NCBI GenBank assembly: GCA_023265395.1
Contig: JAHFTX010000018.1
Span: 1 to 51,075, forward strand
Direction of reading: 5' to 3'
From: Thermoplasmata archaeon
Lineage (GTDB): Archaea > Thermoplasmatota > DTKX01 > JAHFTX01
Length of the DNA stretch: 51,075 bases
Shown here: piece after piece, positions 50,852 through 51,075 of the stretch
Position numbering within the stretch: position 1 is the first letter of the stretch
Layout of the letters: the number at the start of each line of letters is the position of its first letter
Notes under the pieces: model-generated
Database searches by the model: none
Told to the model about the DNA's origin: nothing
What the model saw: only the letters and a program-made list of their open reading frames with translations
Made by a program: the position numbers and the translations under genes

Positions 50852-51075
50852 ATGATGACGCTTGCGAAGGAGGTCGCGCCGCCTGCTGTATGGACACGCA
50901 GGGTCCTGACCCTGCTGCTGACCTGGTTGCTCCTGGCGGTTTCGGTTCAGGTTGCACTTCCAGGGTACCACCTGGCCACGAACGTCGCGCGGGCGGCCGC
51001 AGTCCCGGGGATCATCAGCGGAGACTGGAACGTCACGTCGCTGGAGGAGTACGACAGCGGGACCGCGGTGGTCGA
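50852..51075 (+). CDS. Secreted protein, 5' part only
   Basis: The first 74 codons of a gene that continues past the right edge. It begins MMTLAKEV, has a signal peptide (RVLTLLLTWLLLAVSVQVAL), then an Ala-rich cleavage region and the start of a beta-rich mature part (GIISGDWNVTSLEEYDS). The sequence after cleavage looks like the first strand of exported archaeal beta-helix or Ig proteins, but this is too short to call. Another member of the surface protein set. Confidence 0.65.
   Translation, partial: MMTLAKEVAPPAVWTRRVLTLLLTWLLLAVSVQVALPGYHLATNVARAAAVPGIISGDWNVTSLEEYDSGTAVV

Noticed and set aside
1-51075. CRISPR arrays, insertion sequences, integrases or phage genes
   Set aside because: No regularly spaced repeats, no transposase or integrase motifs and no terminal inverted repeats around any block were found by eye.

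Overview
The window reads as a GC-rich (by eye about two-thirds G+C) archaeal chromosome segment, most likely a Thermoplasmatota-type euryarchaeote. Evidence for archaea: TATA boxes centred about 25-30 nt upstream of start codons (many transcripts look leaderless), an archaeal class I CCA-adding enzyme, a tRNA-His without encoded CCA, an archaeal-length FKBP, an AbrB-PhoU phosphate regulator, and many PKD/Ig-like exoproteins with one C-terminal membrane anchor. The lineage assignment is inference. Several genes look bacterial (mutS, a type-2 ileS with a GXHH signature, a Rieske oxygenase, an RHH/ParE module).

Layout. 1-3584 (minus): the main part of a giant membrane glycosyltransferase fusion (GT2, GtrA, GT87-like membrane region, GH99-like domain) that runs off the left edge. 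3677-4375: HAD hydrolase. 4408-8988 (minus): complete phosphate uptake operon pstS-pstC-pstA-pstB-phoU, divergent from an AbrB-PhoU regulator (9357-10448) across a 368-bp region with repeats, a palindrome and hairpins. 10512-14256: CCA-adding enzyme, a membrane protein, and cysS. 14635-15128: RHH/ParE toxin-antitoxin pair. 15231-16269: small Cys-rich protein and a tandem GNAT.

16317-21381: two large surface proteins, then a strong hairpin, a tRNA-His gene and a HAMP receptor-like protein (21670-22869). 22903-25028: Rieske oxygenase and NAD-kinase-like protein. 25038-33807: a 1454-residue trans-envelope protein (PKD array outside, roadblock/longin-like and appendage-like modules inside), an M6-type metalloprotease and a PKD lipoprotein. 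33853-44037: housekeeping block (ileS, FKBP, HAD phosphatase, mutS, methyltransferase, hflX). 44232-51075: small anchored exoprotein, HNH endonuclease, GNAT, a sialidase-like surface protein overlapping a tandem winged-helix regulator, and the start of another secreted protein.

Three themes stand out. About a third of the coding capacity makes cell-surface proteins, together with a glycosyltransferase and a protease that could modify or process them. The pst locus is a full phosphate uptake and regulation module. Translation starts are informative: many genes look leaderless, and two genes (ParE toxin, HAMP receptor) have no ATG/GTG/TTG in a usable position and seem to start at CTG.
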